A stretch of 42,700 nt of DNA from Gammaproteobacteria bacterium (GTDB lineage Bacteria; Pseudomonadota; Gammaproteobacteria; Arenicellales; Arenicellaceae): positions 1 to 42,700 of the forward strand of contig JAFMHC010000015.1 in NCBI GenBank assembly GCA_017854775.1, in the 5' to 3' direction. The position numbers and the translations under genes were made by a program. Below are positions 31,335-40,739 of the stretch, in pieces. The notes under the pieces were generated by a model. It was not told the origin of the DNA. It saw only the letters and a program-made list of their open reading frames with translations, and searched no databases. The stretch's first letter is position 1. The number at the start of each line of letters is the position of its first letter.

Positions 31335-34175
31335 CTACCAACTGCCTCGGAACCCGAGTGATAGCCGGCGACCGGAATCTTCGGCAAGTAGAAAATGATT
31401 ACTGAAACGGCCTCGCTTAGTAACCACTTCTTCGGTCAGATTAATGCCTTCAACAAACATCGTGAGACTGTCGTTAATGTCATAACTTGCGCTGAAATCC
31501 CATTGCGAATATTCATCAACAAATTGCACACCATCGCCATTAAGTTGAGTCAACGATTGTAAAAACTCGTCACGCTGGTTATAGGCTATTCGAGCTTGAA
31601 ATGGGCCGCGCTCAAAATAACCTACAAGATTTAACGAATCACTTAAGCCAGTTACCGCAAACGTTTGCGATATGTCAGCGGGGTTAAACGCACTGTCGGT
31701 ATCGACGAAGGTTGCATTGGCGATCACACCAAAACCACTATCGCCAAACTCATGTTGCACGGTTAACTCAAAGCCGTCTACGGTTGCTGCTTGGCCATTT
31801 GATGGCAGTGTATTGGTAAAAACAGCGACCGCATCACCGGCATCGGGGGCATCTGGATTACTGCCTGTTGATGGGTCGAGTAGTTGCGAACCATCGGCGA
31901 CAGTAAAGGTAAGATCTTCAGTGCCGGTAACGATAAAGTTATTTACATCTTTGCGAAAATAACCGATAGAAGCGTAGCTCACATCGCCATAATAGTACTC
32001 AAATGAGAAGTCCAAATTGTCCGATTCAAATGGCAGCAGTTCAGGATTACCAGAAGACGAGGTCAAGTTACCACCTTGTCGAGTAGTACCAATGACCGTC
32101 ACTGGCGCCATGTCACGTAAAGTTGGTCGAGTGAGCGTTTGGGACGCTGCAAATCGTGCCACTAACTGGTCATTTATCTCAAGTTTTGTACTCAATGAAG
32201 GCAACAACTTTGAATAACTCGATTTAGAGTTGATAAGATTTGCATTGCCGAACTGTGCCAACATTTCTGTTCGATCCAAAATACGCAAACCTGCAATAGA
32301 GGCTTCCGTTCCATTGACAGTCACGTCTGTGTCTTCGTAGCGTGCGCCGGCGGTCATGTAGATTGGCATGTCGCCGATTAGACCAGCAAAATCAAATTCA
32401 GCATAAAATGAGCTTGTTTCTTCTTCAACAGTAAACGAATTATCACGGATTACAGCATCAAAGTTTAGACCGCTAGACGCGCTCACAGAAGCAAATTGCG
32501 CTTCGCCGTTGTGCGATAACCATACTGCCGGAGTGCGGCCACTACCGCTAACCTCGCTCAAGAAACCATTGCCGCCATCCAAGCGCTGAACATCAATACC
32601 GGTGACCGCAGGCGCATCAGGATAACCGCAGAAGGTACAGTGAATGCCCGCGCCTTCGTTATCCCAGCGCGTTAATGACTTAGTTTCTGTTGAGCTCATT
32701 AATCCGAACTTGGCTTGAATCAAGCCCTGATCACTATCATTATTCCAAACACCGTCAAACTTGAATTGATCTACCTCATCTTCAACCGCCCAACCACGAC
32801 GCAACATCACGTGTGCCCGTAGGTTTGCTGGGTCAAGATAGTCGCTCACACCGGCCGGCGTAACTCCGTTTTGGTAAGCAATGCCATCGAGTTCCTGTTG
32901 GCCGCTGAAAACACCCGGACTCGCCGTTTGAAATTCACTGGTCCACGGTAAAACGGCACCATCACTTTGAAAACGCACTCGGTTGGCATAACCGATTAAC
33001 GATAAGAAATCGCCATTCCCCGATGGGCCTTCAAAACGATCAGCGCTTGAGGTATGGGCATCAAATGCCAGAGCTAAGTTATCGCTGACATCCCATTTAA
33101 GATTTAACGAAAGAGCATCCGTTTCGGTGATCCGACTGAATCGCTTAGCATGAAAGTCTGTCGCAAGACCGACTTCCTGACGCAAATCAACCGCTGTGCC
33201 GTTTTCGTCTAGCGTTACATCGGTGAGATTGGAACCGGTAAACCAATGACCGTAAGAACTAGTAGTATCATTAACATCAAACTCCGAGTATAGGTAATCT
33301 AGGCTAACTTCTAAGTCGTCGGTTGGTCGAAACTGCAACACAACATTGGCGTTAGTACGTTCACGTTCTTGCCTCGATTGCAGCAGATCAAAGTTTCTTG
33401 GAGTAAATGTATTACCAGAAGATCCAGCACCACCATTAATTTGCTCTTGAGGCACACCAACATTTTCTAACCAGCCATTGGTTTGTGCCCAATCTAATTG
33501 CACATCACGCTCTTGACGAGATACGGCGACCAAAACGCCGATGGTATCGTCGTTAAATGTATTGCTGTATAAGCCAGAAATACTTGGGCTAGTTTCTTCG
33601 CTCAATGATTCGTATTGAGCTTTAACGCTGCCGGCTATTTTCAAACCTGACGAATCAAATGGACGCATAGTACGGATATTAATCGTAGAACCTACGCCAC
33701 CGGACTGGGTGCTGGCTGACGCTGTTTTTGCTACGTCGATACCGGCTACCATTTCAGCCGCAATTGTATCGAAGCCAAAACCGCGAGTATCACTCTCAGA
33801 AGCTAATTGGCGACCGTTGAGTAATACCGTATTAAATTCTGGGCCAAAGCCGCGAACCGTAATCGACTGACCTTCGCCACCTGATCGGTCAATAGAAACG
33901 CCCGATATACGTTGCAATGATTCGGCTAAGTTATTGTCTGGAAATTTGCCGATACCTTCAGCTGAAATTGAATCAACCACGCCACCAGCAGAGCGCTTTG
34001 TATCCTGACCTCGTTTTAGCGCGCGACGAATCCCGCTCACCACAACTTCTTCTAATGTTGTTTGCGGGCTTACCTGTGCGCTACTGTCTTGCGCAATTGA
34101 CGTTGTTGGTAACGCGGCGGCCAAGCTTAACGCCACGGCTGACGAAAGTTTAGTCCTTCGAAATTTATTTTTCAT
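31335..34175 (-). CDS. TonB-dependent outer-membrane receptor, carbohydrate-uptake type
   Basis: This 946-residue receptor has a signal peptide (SAVALSLAAALPTTSIAQ), a TonB box (LEEVVVSGIRRAL, about 41-54), a plug domain (about 58-175; ISAEGIGKFPDNNLAESLQR, GVSIDRSGGEGQSITVRG) and a long beta-barrel ending SLGFRGSW with the usual aromatic C-terminus. The KFPDNN plug is typical of receptors in polysaccharide-use loci of marine gammaproteobacteria and Caulobacter relatives. It lacks the STN signalling domain, so it transports only. Neighbours (SapC, halogenase-like, MFS porter, ECF sigma/FecR) suggest import of a glycan or glycoside. GAGGAG precedes the ATG. Confidence 0.95.
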   Translation of the reverse strand: MKNKFRRTKLSSAVALSLAAALPTTSIAQDSSAQVSPQTTLEEVVVSGIRRALKRGQDTKRSAGGVVDSISAEGIGKFPDNNLAESLQRISGVSIDRSGGEGQSITVRGFGPEFNTVLLNGRQLASESDTRGFGFDTIAAEMVAGIDVAKTASASTQSGGVGSTINIRTMRPFDSSGLKIAGSVKAQYESLSEETSPSISGLYSNTFNDDTIGVLVAVSRQERDVQLDWAQTNGWLENVGVPQEQINGGAGSSGNTFTPRNFDLLQSRQERERTNANVVLQFRPTDDLEVSLDYLYSEFDVNDTTSSYGHWFTGSNLTDVTLDENGTAVDLRQEVGLATDFHAKRFSRITETDALSLNLKWDVSDNLALAFDAHTSSADRFEGPSGNGDFLSLIGYANRVRFQSDGAVLPWTSEFQTASPGVFSGQQELDGIAYQNGVTPAGVSDYLDPANLRAHVMLRRGWAVEDEVDQFKFDGVWNNDSDQGLIQAKFGLMSSTETKSLTRWDNEGAGIHCTFCGYPDAPAVTGIDVQRLDGGNGFLSEVSGSGRTPAVWLSHNGEAQFASVSASSGLNFDAVIRDNSFTVEEETSSFYAEFDFAGLIGDMPIYMTAGARYEDTDVTVNGTEASIAGLRILDRTEMLAQFGNANLINSKSSYSKLLPSLSTKLEINDQLVARFAASQTLTRPTLRDMAPVTVIGTTRQGGNLTSSSGNPELLPFESDNLDFSFEYYYGDVSYASIGYFRKDVNNFIVTGTEDLTFTVADGSQLLDPSTGSNPDAPDAGDAVAVFTNTLPSNGQAATVDGFELTVQHEFGDSGFGVIANATFVDTDSAFNPADISQTFAVTGLSDSLNLVGYFERGPFQARIAYNQRDEFLQSLTQLNGDGVQFVDEYSQWDFSASYDINDSLTMFVEGINLTEEVVTKRGRFSNHFLLAEDSGRRLSLGFRGSW

Positions 34176-34362
34176 TATTATTCTCCTCTATGGTCGGTAT
34201 TTAGCTGCTACTTAGACAGCCAAGACATAGGTGTTATTTGCACCTATTACCCATGAGACGAAGGCAGCGCCAAGATCCACCCCTTTTTATTTTTTATTGC
34301 CTCTTTGCAGCTAACAGCCTACTGTTTAATAACGGGCCTGCCCGATAATAGAACCAGAAATG

Positions 34363-34388
34363 AAAAACCCGCTTCGAGAGAGCGGGCT
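34363..34388 (-). terminator. Terminator after fecR-like gene
   Basis: On the minus strand the stem CCCGCT/AGCGGG with loop CTCTCGA is followed by TTTTT. It ends the sigma factor-FecR operon before the receptor gene, which therefore has its own promoter in the 243-bp spacer. Confidence 0.8.
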
Positions 34389-34418
34389 TAAATAATTGAA
34401 TAACTAGGCTGGTAGTGG

Positions 34419-35540
34419 CTAGCGTTTAGTACTCAAAACCGTTTCAAACGAACTTTGATTTATCTCCAGAGTCATTAGCTCAGCTAGCATTAACGGTAAG
34501 TCATCGATGCTGTCTACGCTGACTGATAAAGTAACTTTCTTTTCGCCTAAGGTGATGTCATCCAATCGAATCACCCCAGATTTAGAATATCGGTTGGCAT
34601 CGGCCAACACATCGCGTAAATCGGCACCGCGATACACCAGTCGCCCGTCAAGCCAAGCCACCAAGTCGTGCTCAGCTGCCACTTCTCGCACCACAATATC
34701 GCTGCTACCATCAGAGGTTACATGCTGACCCGCCGATACCTCTGTTGGCAACGGCTTAATTGGCAACCCCTTCGCTGGCAATGAGCTGTTAGAACTTAAG
34801 CGGGCTGACTCTCTGCCATTGAAGACCTGCACTATGCCTTCAACCACCGATACAGAGGTAGATTTTGCTAAACGCCTGACATCAAAACGTGTGCCAACCA
34901 CCTTTACCGATGCTTGCTCAGCTTCGACAAAAAACGGCCTATTGTGAGATTTAGCAACGTCGAAATAGGCCTCGCCTAAAACCAATTCTATCCTGCGGCT
35001 TGAGTCACTAAAGCTAACGTTAATCAATGAGTTTGGGCCAAGTGTCACTTTGCTTCCATCCGGCAAGGCAATCTCTCTAAGCTCGCCCGTGCTGCTATGG
35101 AATTGAGTTTGAAACGACTTCACGGCAACAACTTGAGTTGGCTCTACTTGACTACCGAACCACTCGAAATTGACGAGCGTTACCATAGCAAAGCACGCTG
35201 CTACGGCGATTGCACCGAGAAGCCATTTTACCGGCTTGCGTGTGCTAAGCAGAGGTGTAACGTTTGCTGACGAAGCCTGATCAACATCATCAGAAATGGT
35301 TAAAGCCTCTACTAGCTCGGGCCGCGCTGCAAGCTGAGCAAAACCATCGGCTAATAACTCGGCTTCGAGATAGGCCTGGCGATGCTCCTCACTGGTCTCC
35401 ATCCAACGGTCAAATTGTTGTTCAGTTTTTGCGCTTGTATCTCCGCACAGTCGCTCATGCCATTCAATCGCTTCAAGTTGAACGCTCGTGCTCTGCAGCG
35501 ACACTACGGTATTTGGATCAATATCTTTCATACTACTCAT
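34419..35540 (-). CDS. FecR-family anti-sigma / sigma regulator
   Basis: This 373-residue inner-membrane protein has an N-terminal cytoplasmic DUF4880-like part (AIEWHERLCGDTSAKTEQQF, about 23-60), one transmembrane helix (about 104-124, LLGAIAVAACFAMVTLV), a periplasmic FecR domain (about 140-240; IALPDGSKVTLGPNSLINV, VVGTRFDVR) and a C-terminal segment (about 295-370) that would meet a receptor's STN domain. It relays an outer-membrane signal to the ECF sigma factor. Its ATG overlaps the sigma-factor stop (ATGA). The STN-type receptor at 36374 is the obvious partner. Confidence 0.93.
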   Translation of the reverse strand: MSSMKDIDPNTVVSLQSTSVQLEAIEWHERLCGDTSAKTEQQFDRWMETSEEHRQAYLEAELLADGFAQLAARPELVEALTISDDVDQASSANVTPLLSTRKPVKWLLGAIAVAACFAMVTLVNFEWFGSQVEPTQVVAVKSFQTQFHSSTGELREIALPDGSKVTLGPNSLINVSFSDSSRRIELVLGEAYFDVAKSHNRPFFVEAEQASVKVVGTRFDVRRLAKSTSVSVVEGIVQVFNGRESARLSSNSSLPAKGLPIKPLPTEVSAGQHVTSDGSSDIVVREVAAEHDLVAWLDGRLVYRGADLRDVLADANRYSKSGVIRLDDITLGEKKVTLSVSVDSIDDLPLMLAELMTLEINQSSFETVLSTKR

Positions 35541-36109
35541 TTACGGCTCTCGCCGGTTCGCACTCTTAATACGTTCAACAAATCACTTAACGCTCGATTC
35601 ACGTGCTTTCTCACAACCGTTTCCGACAGGCTAAGCTGCCGAGATATTTCAGCATACGACAGGCCTTGCACTCGATTCATAATGATTAGTTTGCGCCGTT
35701 TTTTTGGCATATTTTTTAATGCTGATACCAAGACATCGAGCTCTTGTTTAACCGAAACATGTCGAAAGGGGTCAACACTTTCTACGTATTTTTGCGTATC
35801 CACACAGGCATCATCAACATGACGTTGCCCTACTTGCGAGTGTCGACAATAGTCTACCCCAGCGTTGTAAGCCGAGCGATACATAAATGCACGCGCATTC
35901 TTAATTGCTGAAAGCTTCTCCGGCCCCAACCGCAGCGCGCTCTCAAATGCACTCTGCACTGAATCTTCGGCGGCTTGCGGTGACAAATTTAATTTTCGCA
36001 CTAGATAATTGGCGATTTCACCATTCAATTCAAGATAGGCACGACTAAGCTGCTCTACGATCGGGTGTCGCATTTGTTTCGGGCTAAGGTTCTCTTGATG
36101 GATATTCAA
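35537..36109 (-). CDS. ECF-type RNA polymerase sigma factor (FecI-like)
   Basis: This protein of 190 residues (178 if started at the inner ATG at 36073) has sigma region 2 (LSPQAAEDSVQSAFESAL; ARAFMYRSAYN) and region 4 with a helix-turn-helix (KRRKLIIMNRVQGLSYAEIS then LSLSETVVRKHV). It directs transcription in response to the FecR-like protein encoded next. The start at 36109 is TTG without a well-spaced ribosome site, so the true start is uncertain. A region of 264 bp separates it from the STN receptor gene upstream. Confidence 0.93.
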   Translation of the reverse strand: MNIHQENLSPKQMRHPIVEQLSRAYLELNGEIANYLVRKLNLSPQAAEDSVQSAFESALRLGPEKLSAIKNARAFMYRSAYNAGVDYCRHSQVGQRHVDDACVDTQKYVESVDPFRHVSVKQELDVLVSALKNMPKKRRKLIIMNRVQGLSYAEISRQLSLSETVVRKHVNRALSDLLNVLRVRTGESRK

Positions 36110-36373
36110 ACCTTACTCATTACTGCCGGCTTTGGCATTATCGTATTTAACTATCTCTATGGGCTATTGTATTAGCTTCACCGCTCGCGCCCGCCAAAAA
36201 CTCATTAAGGGAAATTCGAGGTTCGCTATGAAAATACTCGGACTACTTAATTATGACGTGCAACCGCTAACAATCCGCTCCTTTTTTTAAAAAAATTAAT
36301 ACAAAAAGAACTCATCTGCTTATATGACGACCTAGATCAGGCAATCCGCCCCTAGGGTTACAAATAGAGAAAG

Positions 36374-39193
36374 CTAATAATTGAACGCCACATTCACACC
36401 GTAAGTCCGTGGTGGCGCGTAGTTAGCAATGAATCCATTTTCAGTGATAAATGTTCCCGATAAGGTTTTGATGTTCTCGTCGCTTACGTTCTTAACCCAA
36501 ATACTGATATTCCATAGCTCGTCGCGGCTCAATAATCCAGCGTTTAAATCAAACGTCACATACGACTGTTGCACACCCAAATTACGCCCACCGTTTGGCA
36601 GGCTGTCAAATACTCCAGCGGCCAATCGGTCACGATTATAGATATCTAGAAAGTAGTCATCAGACAAGGTTGCCGAACCACCAAAGTGAGCTTCGCCAAA
36701 TGAAAATTCATGGTGATATGAATAGATGAGATTAAACTTCCAATCCGGCACCCGCGGTGGCGAATTTCCCGAAAGATTCACGCTATCACTGGCATCAGCA
36801 CCTGAGGGACTAGAAAACGGGTTAAACAAATCGCCAAATAACGAATCTGGAATATCAAACTGCTTGAATCGTGCATCGGTTAACGCCAAAGAACCGCGCC
36901 AATTGTGAGACTTAGAAGGGCGCCACTGAAATTCCAATTCGACACCTTGAACTCGAGCATTAGACGCGTTGCGAACCACCGTGCTCCCGCCCGCATCAGC
37001 GACGCCATCACCATCGATATCAATACGGTCATCGTCGGAAAACTGTAGGTCATGATAGTTTGCATAGTAAGCTGCGCCATTTATTCTTAGTCGGTCGTTA
37101 ATCCATTGCGTTTTAAAGCCCAGCTCGTAACTAACAACAGTCTCGGGGTTAGCCGTATTGCCGGCATCTTGTATGTGTCCGGCTTTGAAACCACTGGCTA
37201 ATGACCCATAAAGCAATACATCGTCATTCCATTTGTGATCGAACCGAAATAGTCCAGAAACATTATTCCAACTGGCACGAATATCATTAACCTGTCTCAC
37301 CCAACACGGCTGTGATTCGATGCCTACCCGCCCGCCACCATCAAAGAATCGACCTTGTCGAATCGATTGCTGTACACCAGTGTCTGCAAAAATTTGATTA
37401 TCTAGAGGTGCGCCAGTGCCAAGAGAAGACGGTACCGAGTAGGGCCCAAACGCCGAAGGGAGAAGACAATTTATAGCGCGACCACCAGTATCAGATTTTT
37501 TATCTCGATTATAACGAGCTCCAAGAGTAACTCGAGTAAGATCGTTTAATCGATAGACGAGCTGCGAGTAGGCGCCAAATGATTGCGAGCGTCGCTCGGG
37601 TTGATTTGCAAACGATACGGCTGCGCCAGGTAAGCCGCTAATCCAACTCGGGACCGTGCTTGAGCGGCGTTGGCCGCCCCTGTTCTGTTGATCTACTGCA
37701 AAGACGATGCTATTCGACTCGCGCGAAGCAAACACCCCCGCAAGCCAATTTAACGGCAATTCTTCGGCACTCTTAAACAAAAGCTCATGGGAATAGAAAT
37801 CGAAGTCAGAACTTACTGTGCGCTCTACCTCAAAGTCTCCCGTACGACCTTGATCAGTATCATACAATTGACGACGACTCATGTTCGCTAACCCAAGATG
37901 ATATATCAGCGACGACCCGCGGCTAAAAGCCCATGTTAGCCTTGAACGTAGCACTTCATTTTTTAAGTCCACAAAGGGCTCTGTGTCTAGCACAACAGCC
38001 CTAATGCCGCGCTCAACAAGTGTCGGGTCTAACTCAGCGCTACCAGTACCCTTGTCTCGATAACGCTCAGCACTTACTAGCCACTCAATCGAGTCGTTCG
38101 GCTGCCATAGCGTAGACAGACGCCAACTATAACGATCCTCGGAATCGAGTCCGATTGCATCGCCTGCGCTCTGTTCGAACACTTCTAATTGAGAAACCGA
38201 GCTCGGGTATTGTGGTCCGAGCCCAGCGTAATTACCAAGTGTGGAGGTGTAGGGGGCGTGGCGTTGCTGCACTCCTGAAAAGCGCACCGCAAACTTGTCG
38301 GATGCCTTCCAGTTTCCCAACAACTGTGTTCGTTGCGAATTATAGTTACCAAAGCCAAACTGAAAACCCAGTTCAGAGGCTTGCAGGTTAGGCTCCCGAC
38401 TGTAGACATTGATCGATCCAGAAGATGAGTTTCGGCCAAACAGGGTGCCCTGTGGCCCACGTAGCACTTCAACATTATCAACGTCGTGCAATAGGCCCGC
38501 AACACCCTGAGATCGGGGCGAATAAATGCCGTCTAAGTGAATAGAGACGGGGCCATCAGCAATCTCAGTAATATTTGTAGTACCAACCCCTCGTAACTGG
38601 ACCAACACCGACTCCTGCGGACCCGTCGAGACAAACTCCAAGCCCGGGACCCAAGCGGATATATCACGTAAATCATTCAGTTTGTTGGTGTCTATATCAT
38701 GCGCTGATAAATGTGTTACGGCGACCGAAGAGTTTTGTAAATCAACACTTCGGCGGTCGGCAGTAACAACAACTTCTTCAAGAGCCACCATGCCCTTCGA
38801 ACTATCAAGCCTATTCTTTGGCGTATTAAACCGAGTGCCCCTTATTATCGATACTGAGTTATCACCAACAAAAGAATAGCTAAAGCCGCTGCCTATCAAT
38901 AGCTTGTCAAGCGCCTCGGTAGGTGTCATCAGTCCAGACACAGTAATACCCTCTACCGATTCCATTTCGGAAGACAAACCAATAATATTCAAACCTGACT
39001 GTGACGATAACACCATTAAGGCGTCACCAAGTTTCTGCACGGATATATCGATGTTTATTTTAACAGCTTGATCGCCTTCGACAACCGGCTTAGCCGCATT
39101 GCTCGTTGGCGCAAACACCAAGCAAAATAGTCCGATAACAACGTAAACACAAAAACTATAAAATGACAGCGCACCTTTAGGTAACGACTGCAT
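36374..39193 (-). CDS. STN-containing TonB-dependent receptor (surface-signalling type)
   Basis: This 939-residue outer-membrane receptor has a signal peptide (about 1-33) and an N-terminal secretin/TonB short domain (about 46-112; INIDISVQKLGDALMVLSSQ, SGLMTPTEALDKLLIGSG), the part that contacts FecR. A TonB box (LEEVVVTADRR, about 137-147), plug (about 150-260; VQLRGVG, VEVLRGPQGTLFGRNSSSG) and barrel follow. IRGPQGTLFGRN-type plugs are common in ferric siderophore, vitamin and glycan receptors. With the sigma factor and FecR downstream it completes a three-part signalling circuit. The ligand is unknown. GAGGAG precedes the ATG at 39193. Confidence 0.95.
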   Translation of the reverse strand: MQSLPKGALSFYSFCVYVVIGLFCLVFAPTSNAAKPVVEGDQAVKINIDISVQKLGDALMVLSSQSGLNIIGLSSEMESVEGITVSGLMTPTEALDKLLIGSGFSYSFVGDNSVSIIRGTRFNTPKNRLDSSKGMVALEEVVVTADRRSVDLQNSSVAVTHLSAHDIDTNKLNDLRDISAWVPGLEFVSTGPQESVLVQLRGVGTTNITEIADGPVSIHLDGIYSPRSQGVAGLLHDVDNVEVLRGPQGTLFGRNSSSGSINVYSREPNLQASELGFQFGFGNYNSQRTQLLGNWKASDKFAVRFSGVQQRHAPYTSTLGNYAGLGPQYPSSVSQLEVFEQSAGDAIGLDSEDRYSWRLSTLWQPNDSIEWLVSAERYRDKGTGSAELDPTLVERGIRAVVLDTEPFVDLKNEVLRSRLTWAFSRGSSLIYHLGLANMSRRQLYDTDQGRTGDFEVERTVSSDFDFYSHELLFKSAEELPLNWLAGVFASRESNSIVFAVDQQNRGGQRRSSTVPSWISGLPGAAVSFANQPERRSQSFGAYSQLVYRLNDLTRVTLGARYNRDKKSDTGGRAINCLLPSAFGPYSVPSSLGTGAPLDNQIFADTGVQQSIRQGRFFDGGGRVGIESQPCWVRQVNDIRASWNNVSGLFRFDHKWNDDVLLYGSLASGFKAGHIQDAGNTANPETVVSYELGFKTQWINDRLRINGAAYYANYHDLQFSDDDRIDIDGDGVADAGGSTVVRNASNARVQGVELEFQWRPSKSHNWRGSLALTDARFKQFDIPDSLFGDLFNPFSSPSGADASDSVNLSGNSPPRVPDWKFNLIYSYHHEFSFGEAHFGGSATLSDDYFLDIYNRDRLAAGVFDSLPNGGRNLGVQQSYVTFDLNAGLLSRDELWNISIWVKNVSDENIKTLSGTFITENGFIANYAPPRTYGVNVAFNY

Positions 39194-39536
39194 AGCTCTC
39201 CTCTTTTTTCGCAGTATATCATTTCTACCTAAATACTGAAGAATGGCGTTAACGCACTAACTTGATATACGGAGGCTCTCCAAGCAAGGCTAATCTGCAA
39301 AAACGCTCAGTAGTGCGAATGTGCTTTCAATGTATACCCATAGACTCCTTTCTTGATGGCTACTGCTTTCTTGATCGCGAATGCTGTCACGCCAATCAAA
39401 TTGCTATACACGATGCAAATTTAGGTGGGTAAGGTTAGCGCCATAAAAAAGGTGTGAAATTTCACACCTTTTTTATGGTTAAATACTCGTCAGCACATGT
39501 GCTCTAACCTGAGACCCTAAGAAGGGTGGCCTCGTT
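39194..39536. other. Intergenic stretch upstream of the STN receptor gene
   Basis: These 343 bases hold no convincing gene. The half next to the receptor must contain its promoter. The other half contains the long palindromic terminator at 39441-39478. Confidence 0.6.
39441..39478. terminator. Perfect 38-bp palindrome, bidirectional terminator
   Basis: The arms CCATAAAAAAGGTGTGAAA and TTTCACACCTTTTTTATGG form an uninterrupted stem with A- and T-runs on both sides of the GC core. It follows the stop of the diiron-protein gene on the minus strand and should terminate transcription from either direction. Confidence 0.85.
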
Positions 39537-40520
39537 TTAAGCCGCTTCTTTTAGTGCTCGTCGAGCTTCAATGCCTTTCAAAATACCATCATAGACGCCA
39601 GCTCGGGCATCTAGCATGCGTACTGCCGCATCGTACACTTTTTGAAACTCCTCTTTGGTATTCATATACGGCAGCCCTGCTGCAAACCATCCATCGCCAT
39701 GGTCTTCATCTAGCTCGCAGTGAACAACAAAGAATTTAACCAATTCTTCACTCAATCCTCGACGTCGTAGATGACCAAGCACTCTCCGCTGTTGTGCGGG
39801 GATGCTTAATTCAAGAGCGCCCATGCCACCCATGCCTGAGTGCAAGCCATCGGCAAACCAGCAAAGCGACATCTTGGTATTCAATAAATGAAATGTTTCA
39901 GGATTCCAGTCTTCGGGCCTTGCTCCTCCAAAATGATCCATTAATGGCTCAAATAAATTAGGGTGCGCTTCGTCAAAGTTACCTTCTCCAAACTCATCAT
40001 GTAAGTTTTCATAAAGTTCTTCCCTCATCTCAAACGGAACGAACAAGCTATAAGCCGCTACGTGTAAGTGGAACCTTTGCATGTTAACTCGATAGTTGGA
40101 AAGGAAGTATCTAATCTCGTCATCGGTCAACTCATCGCTGTCAAAGTAATTGAATAGAGAATGATGATTGACTCTGTGTTCTGCGATGCCGCCTTTTAAC
40201 CAAACTAAAAATTCTTCTGGGTCCTCTAAATGTTCAGGTATCGGTTCATTGGTGCGAGCTTCCTTTTCTAATCTTTCGGTTAAGTTCCTAAATTTCCATT
40301 CTACTTCTGCTCGATCAGTGCCTAGCGCAAAACCGTCCTTCATCAAGCGGACATTCATATCAAACAAGCTTTCTTGAAGTTTAGCCCAGAGCTGACCTCC
40401 CTTATCATTAATTGCTTCTCGAATAACCTGCTCGGCATGACTTACCGATGGTAAAGAGCTTAAGATCGACTCCTTGTCCTGCTGCGATATGCCCGCTGCT
40501 GCTACATTTTTTGCTACCAT
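39537..40520 (-). CDS. Haem-oxygenase-like diiron protein (iron-containing redox enzyme family)
   Basis: This 327-residue, mostly helical protein resembles the haem-oxygenase-like diiron oxidase/oxygenase superfamily. Candidate iron ligands fit three helices: LHDEFGEGNFDEAH (around E176-H186), GALELSI (E237) and HCELDEDHGDGW (H267, D271, H274). Members cleave C-C bonds or oxidise fatty acids, amino acids or small amines; the reaction here is not predictable. A poorly conserved N-terminal 110 residues precede the core. AAGGAG precedes the ATG. It is divergent from the TetR gene and probably controlled by it through the operator at 40621-40656. Confidence 0.83.
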   Translation of the reverse strand: MVAKNVAAAGISQQDKESILSSLPSVSHAEQVIREAINDKGGQLWAKLQESLFDMNVRLMKDGFALGTDRAEVEWKFRNLTERLEKEARTNEPIPEHLEDPEEFLVWLKGGIAEHRVNHHSLFNYFDSDELTDDEIRYFLSNYRVNMQRFHLHVAAYSLFVPFEMREELYENLHDEFGEGNFDEAHPNLFEPLMDHFGGARPEDWNPETFHLLNTKMSLCWFADGLHSGMGGMGALELSIPAQQRRVLGHLRRRGLSEELVKFFVVHCELDEDHGDGWFAAGLPYMNTKEEFQKVYDAAVRMLDARAGVYDGILKGIEARRALKEAA

Positions 40521-40620
40521 GAATTTCTCCTTAAGGGTTGGGTAACTTAATCCATTTGACGCATGACCGCATGGGCCAGTTATCTCTATTAACGAGTTAG
40601 AAACAGCTCGTTAGCGTCAA

Positions 40621-40656
40621 ACAATTCTCATTAGATAACGATTGATATCTAATTGT
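40621..40656. promoter_or_regulatory. Dyad operator between the diiron-protein and TetR genes
   Basis: The arms TTAGATA (40631-40637) and TATCTAA (40646-40652) are perfect inverted repeats with an 8-base spacer. Outer ACAATT/AATTGT extend the dyad. It is placed as expected for a TetR-family regulator acting on both divergent genes. Confidence 0.65.
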
Positions 40657-40739
40657 GTTAGACTAGTCATTTTTAAATAGAATTGCAAATTATTTTTCAA
40701 TCTTTTATGATGAAGCTTATTTAGTGGGGCGCCTAATAC

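Noticed and set aside
36227-36289. A 20-codon plus-strand frame (MKILGLLNYD) between the sigma factor and STN receptor genes
   Set aside because: There is no well-placed ribosome site and the frame is too short to judge.
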